The notes under the pieces: model-generated
Databases searched by the model: none
What the model was told of the DNA's origin: nothing
The model's input: the letters and a program-made list of their open reading frames with translations, nothing else
Made by a program: the position numbers and the translations under genes
Shown here: positions 62,020-64,000 of the stretch, in pieces
How the letters are laid out: every line of letters starts with the position of its first letter
How positions within the stretch are numbered: the stretch's first letter is position 1
NCBI RefSeq assembly: GCF_900312995.1
Contig: NZ_ONZI01000001.1
Coordinates: 1,178,001-1,242,000 of the forward strand
Reading direction: 5' to 3'
Length of the DNA: 64,000 bases
Source: Kushneria phyllosphaerae
Lineage (GTDB): Bacteria; Pseudomonadota; Gammaproteobacteria; Pseudomonadales; Halomonadaceae

Positions 62020-64000
62020 GTGAGCCTCCCCAAGGAACGTATCTTCGAATACACCCACCCGGCCGCAGGCTGGGGGGCGCTGATCTCCGTTGGTCGGCAT
62101 CTTCGCCACAGTCGTGCGCCGCTCTCCAACGTGCGTGCGCTGTTAAAGCTCAACCAGCCCGATGGCTTTGACTGTCCGGGCTGTGCCTGGGGCGACCCCG
62201 AGCACGCCTCGTCGTTCGAGTTCTGTGAAAACGGCGTCAAGGCCGTCACCTGGGAAACCACCGCCAAGCGGGTCACGCCGCGCTTTTTCAAGCGCTGGTC
62301 GGTGACCGAGATGAAGACGTGGGACGACTATCGCCTGGAGGATCAGGGGCGGTTGACCTCCCCGATGCGCTACAACCCGGAGACCGACCACTACGAGTCG
62401 ATCCGCTGGGAGGATGCCTGTCAGCTGGTGGCCGATCGCCTCAAGGCACTGGACCATTCCGATCAGGCGCTTTTTTACACCTCGGGCAAGGCGTGCAACG
62501 AGTCGGCCTGGGTCTTTCAGCTGCTGGCGCGCCTTTATGGCACCAACAACCTGCCGGACTGCTCCAACATGTGTCACGAGGCCAGCGGTACGGGGCTTTC
62601 CGAGGCGCTGGGCACGGGCAAAGGCAGCGTGTTGCTGGAAGATTTCGAGCGTGCCGAGGCGATTTTTACCTTTGGCCAGAACCCGGGCACCAATCATCCG
62701 CGCATGCTGGGCACCCTGCGTGAGGCAGCTGATAACGGCTGTCAGATCGTGGCCTTCAATACGCTCAAGGAGCGCGGTCTGGAGCGCTTTGCCGACCCGC
62801 AGCGCAAGCTGGAAATGGCGACCGGCGGCAGTGGTCGGGTCAGCTCGCTTTATCTGTGTCCGGCGCTGGGCGGCGACATGGCCGCCATTCGCGGCATGGC
62901 CAAAATCGTGTTCGAACGCGATGACCGTGATGGCAACGTGCTCGATCATGACTTCATCGCGCAGCATACCGACGGGCTGGAGGGCTGGCGCGCCGTGGTC
63001 GAGGCCACGCCCTGGGCGGCCATCGAAGCACAGTCGGGCCTGAGCCGCGAAGAGATTACCGAGGCCGCCGAGGTCTATATCCGGTCGAACGCCACCATCT
63101 GTGCCTGGGCAATGGGGATTACCCAGCACGAGCATTCGGTCGCCACGGTGCGCGAGATCATCAATTTCCTGCTGCTCAAGGGCAACATCGGCAAGCCCGG
63201 GGCCGGCACCTGCCCGGTTCGCGGACACTCCAACGTGCAGGGTGATCGCACCATGGGCATCTATGAAAAGCCCGATGATGCGTTTCTGGATGCGCTTGAA
63301 GGGTTTTACAACGTGGCGATGCCGCGCCGGCACGGCCATGACACGGTATCTGCCATTCGCGCCATGCGTGACGGGCAGTGCCGGGTCTTTGTTGGACTGG
63401 GGGGCAACTTTGCCCGCGCCACCTCCGACTCCCATGTCTGCGAGGCAGCACTTGAGCGCTGCGACCTGACAGTCCACATGAGCACCAGGCTCAACCGCAG
63501 CCATCTGGTGACCGGCCGTGACGCGCTGATTCTGCCGGTCATCGGTCGTGTTGAAGTGGACCGCCGCGCCGACGGCAAATCGCAGCTGATTACCGTGGAA
63601 GACTCGATGAGCATGGTTCACGGCTCGGCCGGGATTCACAAGCCGGCATCCAAAGAGCTGCGCTCCGAGATTGCCATCCTCACCGGCATTGCCAAAAGAC
63701 TGCTGGGCAGTGACGTGGTGGACTGGGACGCGCTGGCCGGTGACTACGACCGCATCCGTGATCACGTGGCGGCCGTGCTGCCGGGCTTTGAAGACTTCAA
63801 CGCCCGCGTGCGTCAGGAGCGTGGCTTCTGGCTGGGTAACCCGGGTGCGCAGCGTGAGTTTCCGACCGAGACCGGTCTTGCCCGGTTCTGTAGTGAACCC
63901 CTGCCCGAGGCGGTGCTGCATCAGAAACTGGCCCGACGCGAAGGCTGGATTACCCTGCAGACCATGCGCAGTCACGATCAGTACAACACCACGATCTATG
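62020..64000 (+). CDS. FdhF/YdeP-family molybdopterin oxidoreductase (cut by window edge)
   Basis: At least 660 residues are visible with no stop before the window ends. Near the N-terminus are C52-P-G-C55 and a further Cys at about 69, a reduced cluster motif typical of the YdeP branch rather than the full four-Cys [4Fe-4S] motif of other formate dehydrogenases. The LFYTSGKACNESAW, NMCHEASGTGL and FGQNPGTNHPR segments and GLGGNFARATSD follow the Mo-bisPGD enzyme pattern. The start is GTG at 62020 (or TTG at 62014); no ATG suits. The true substrate, formate or another, is not settled; YdeP itself is linked to acid resistance. fdhD lies directly upstream. Confidence 0.88.
   Translation, partial: MSLPKERIFEYTHPAAGWGALISVGRHLRHSRAPLSNVRALLKLNQPDGFDCPGCAWGDPEHASSFEFCENGVKAVTWETTAKRVTPRFFKRWSVTEMKTWDDYRLEDQGRLTSPMRYNPETDHYESIRWEDACQLVADRLKALDHSDQALFYTSGKACNESAWVFQLLARLYGTNNLPDCSNMCHEASGTGLSEALGTGKGSVLLEDFERAEAIFTFGQNPGTNHPRMLGTLREAADNGCQIVAFNTLKERGLERFADPQRKLEMATGGSGRVSSLYLCPALGGDMAAIRGMAKIVFERDDRDGNVLDHDFIAQHTDGLEGWRAVVEATPWAAIEAQSGLSREEITEAAEVYIRSNATICAWAMGITQHEHSVATVREIINFLLLKGNIGKPGAGTCPVRGHSNVQGDRTMGIYEKPDDAFLDALEGFYNVAMPRRHGHDTVSAIRAMRDGQCRVFVGLGGNFARATSDSHVCEAALERCDLTVHMSTRLNRSHLVTGRDALILPVIGRVEVDRRADGKSQLITVEDSMSMVHGSAGIHKPASKELRSEIAILTGIAKRLLGSDVVDWDALAGDYDRIRDHVAAVLPGFEDFNARVRQERGFWLGNPGAQREFPTETGLARFCSEPLPEAVLHQKLARREGWITLQTMRSHDQYNTTIY

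Noticed and set aside
62143..63975. 610-codon open frame on the minus strand
   Set aside because: Exactly antisense to the well-supported FdhF/YdeP-type gene; its peptide is rich in His, Arg and Gly with no family signal, as expected from GC-rich codon use.

Overview
The window looks like a chromosomal segment of a moderately halophilic gammaproteobacterium, most likely Halomonadaceae (Halomonas/Kushneria-like). This is inferred from the high GC content, two adjacent BCCT osmolyte carriers, two CPA1 Na+/H+ antiporters, a TRAP transporter and gammaproteobacterial marker genes (actP/yjcH, ychJ, rmuC, ompW, entericidin). I saw no rRNA, tRNA, CRISPR, insertion sequence or prophage.

Layout. 1-8.6 kb: the start of a GST gene (cut by the window edge), a divergent Nramp-like carrier, a membrane diguanylate cyclase, OmpW, the acetate permease pair yjcH-actP and, divergently, a cNMP/CBS/DUF294 protein overlapping a DnaQ-like exonuclease. 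8.7-16 kb: two paralogous BCCT carriers (both apparently starting with TTG), a lone cbiD, a VirK/YbjX-family gene and an exported SMP-30 lactonase-like protein. 16.3-20.3 kb: an FMN riboswitch leading into ribB, a stand-alone RibD-type deaminase domain, a GST-like protein and an M32 carboxypeptidase. 20.4-30.5 kb: a Mut7-C protein, mntH, a DUF1206 protein, ychJ, a repeat-bearing lipoprotein, a small membrane protein with an SSS symporter and an esterase lipoprotein, and a CPA1 antiporter. 30.8-35.8 kb: a TRAP system whose binding-protein gene converges on its two membrane genes, followed by a second CPA1 antiporter. 36-43.3 kb: tandem PfpI/DJ-1 genes, an aldo/keto reductase with a duplicated 3' end, rmuC, glycerate kinase, two lipoproteins, a HIT protein and a small entericidin gene.

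43.6-59.2 kb is the most interesting part, an iron island. A TonB-dependent receptor is followed by a minus-strand operon entC-entE-entB-sip-entA (2,3-dihydroxybenzoate synthesis and activation, plus a siderophore-interacting reductase). Divergent from it is a plus-strand operon in the aerobactin order iucA-iucB-iucC-iucD. Downstream is a FhuF-type [2Fe-2S] ferric reductase. Fur-box-like sites lie before the receptor, in the shared entC/iucA promoter region and before the fhuF-like gene. No NRPS gene is present, although EntB carries an aryl carrier domain. The locus therefore suggests either two co-regulated siderophore pathways sharing one control region, or a mixed catecholate/hydroxamate citrate siderophore assembled without an NRPS.

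59.3-64 kb: a HAD phosphatase, a LysR regulator, a 17-bp tandem repeat, fdhD and the start of an FdhF/YdeP-type molybdoenzyme that runs off the window.
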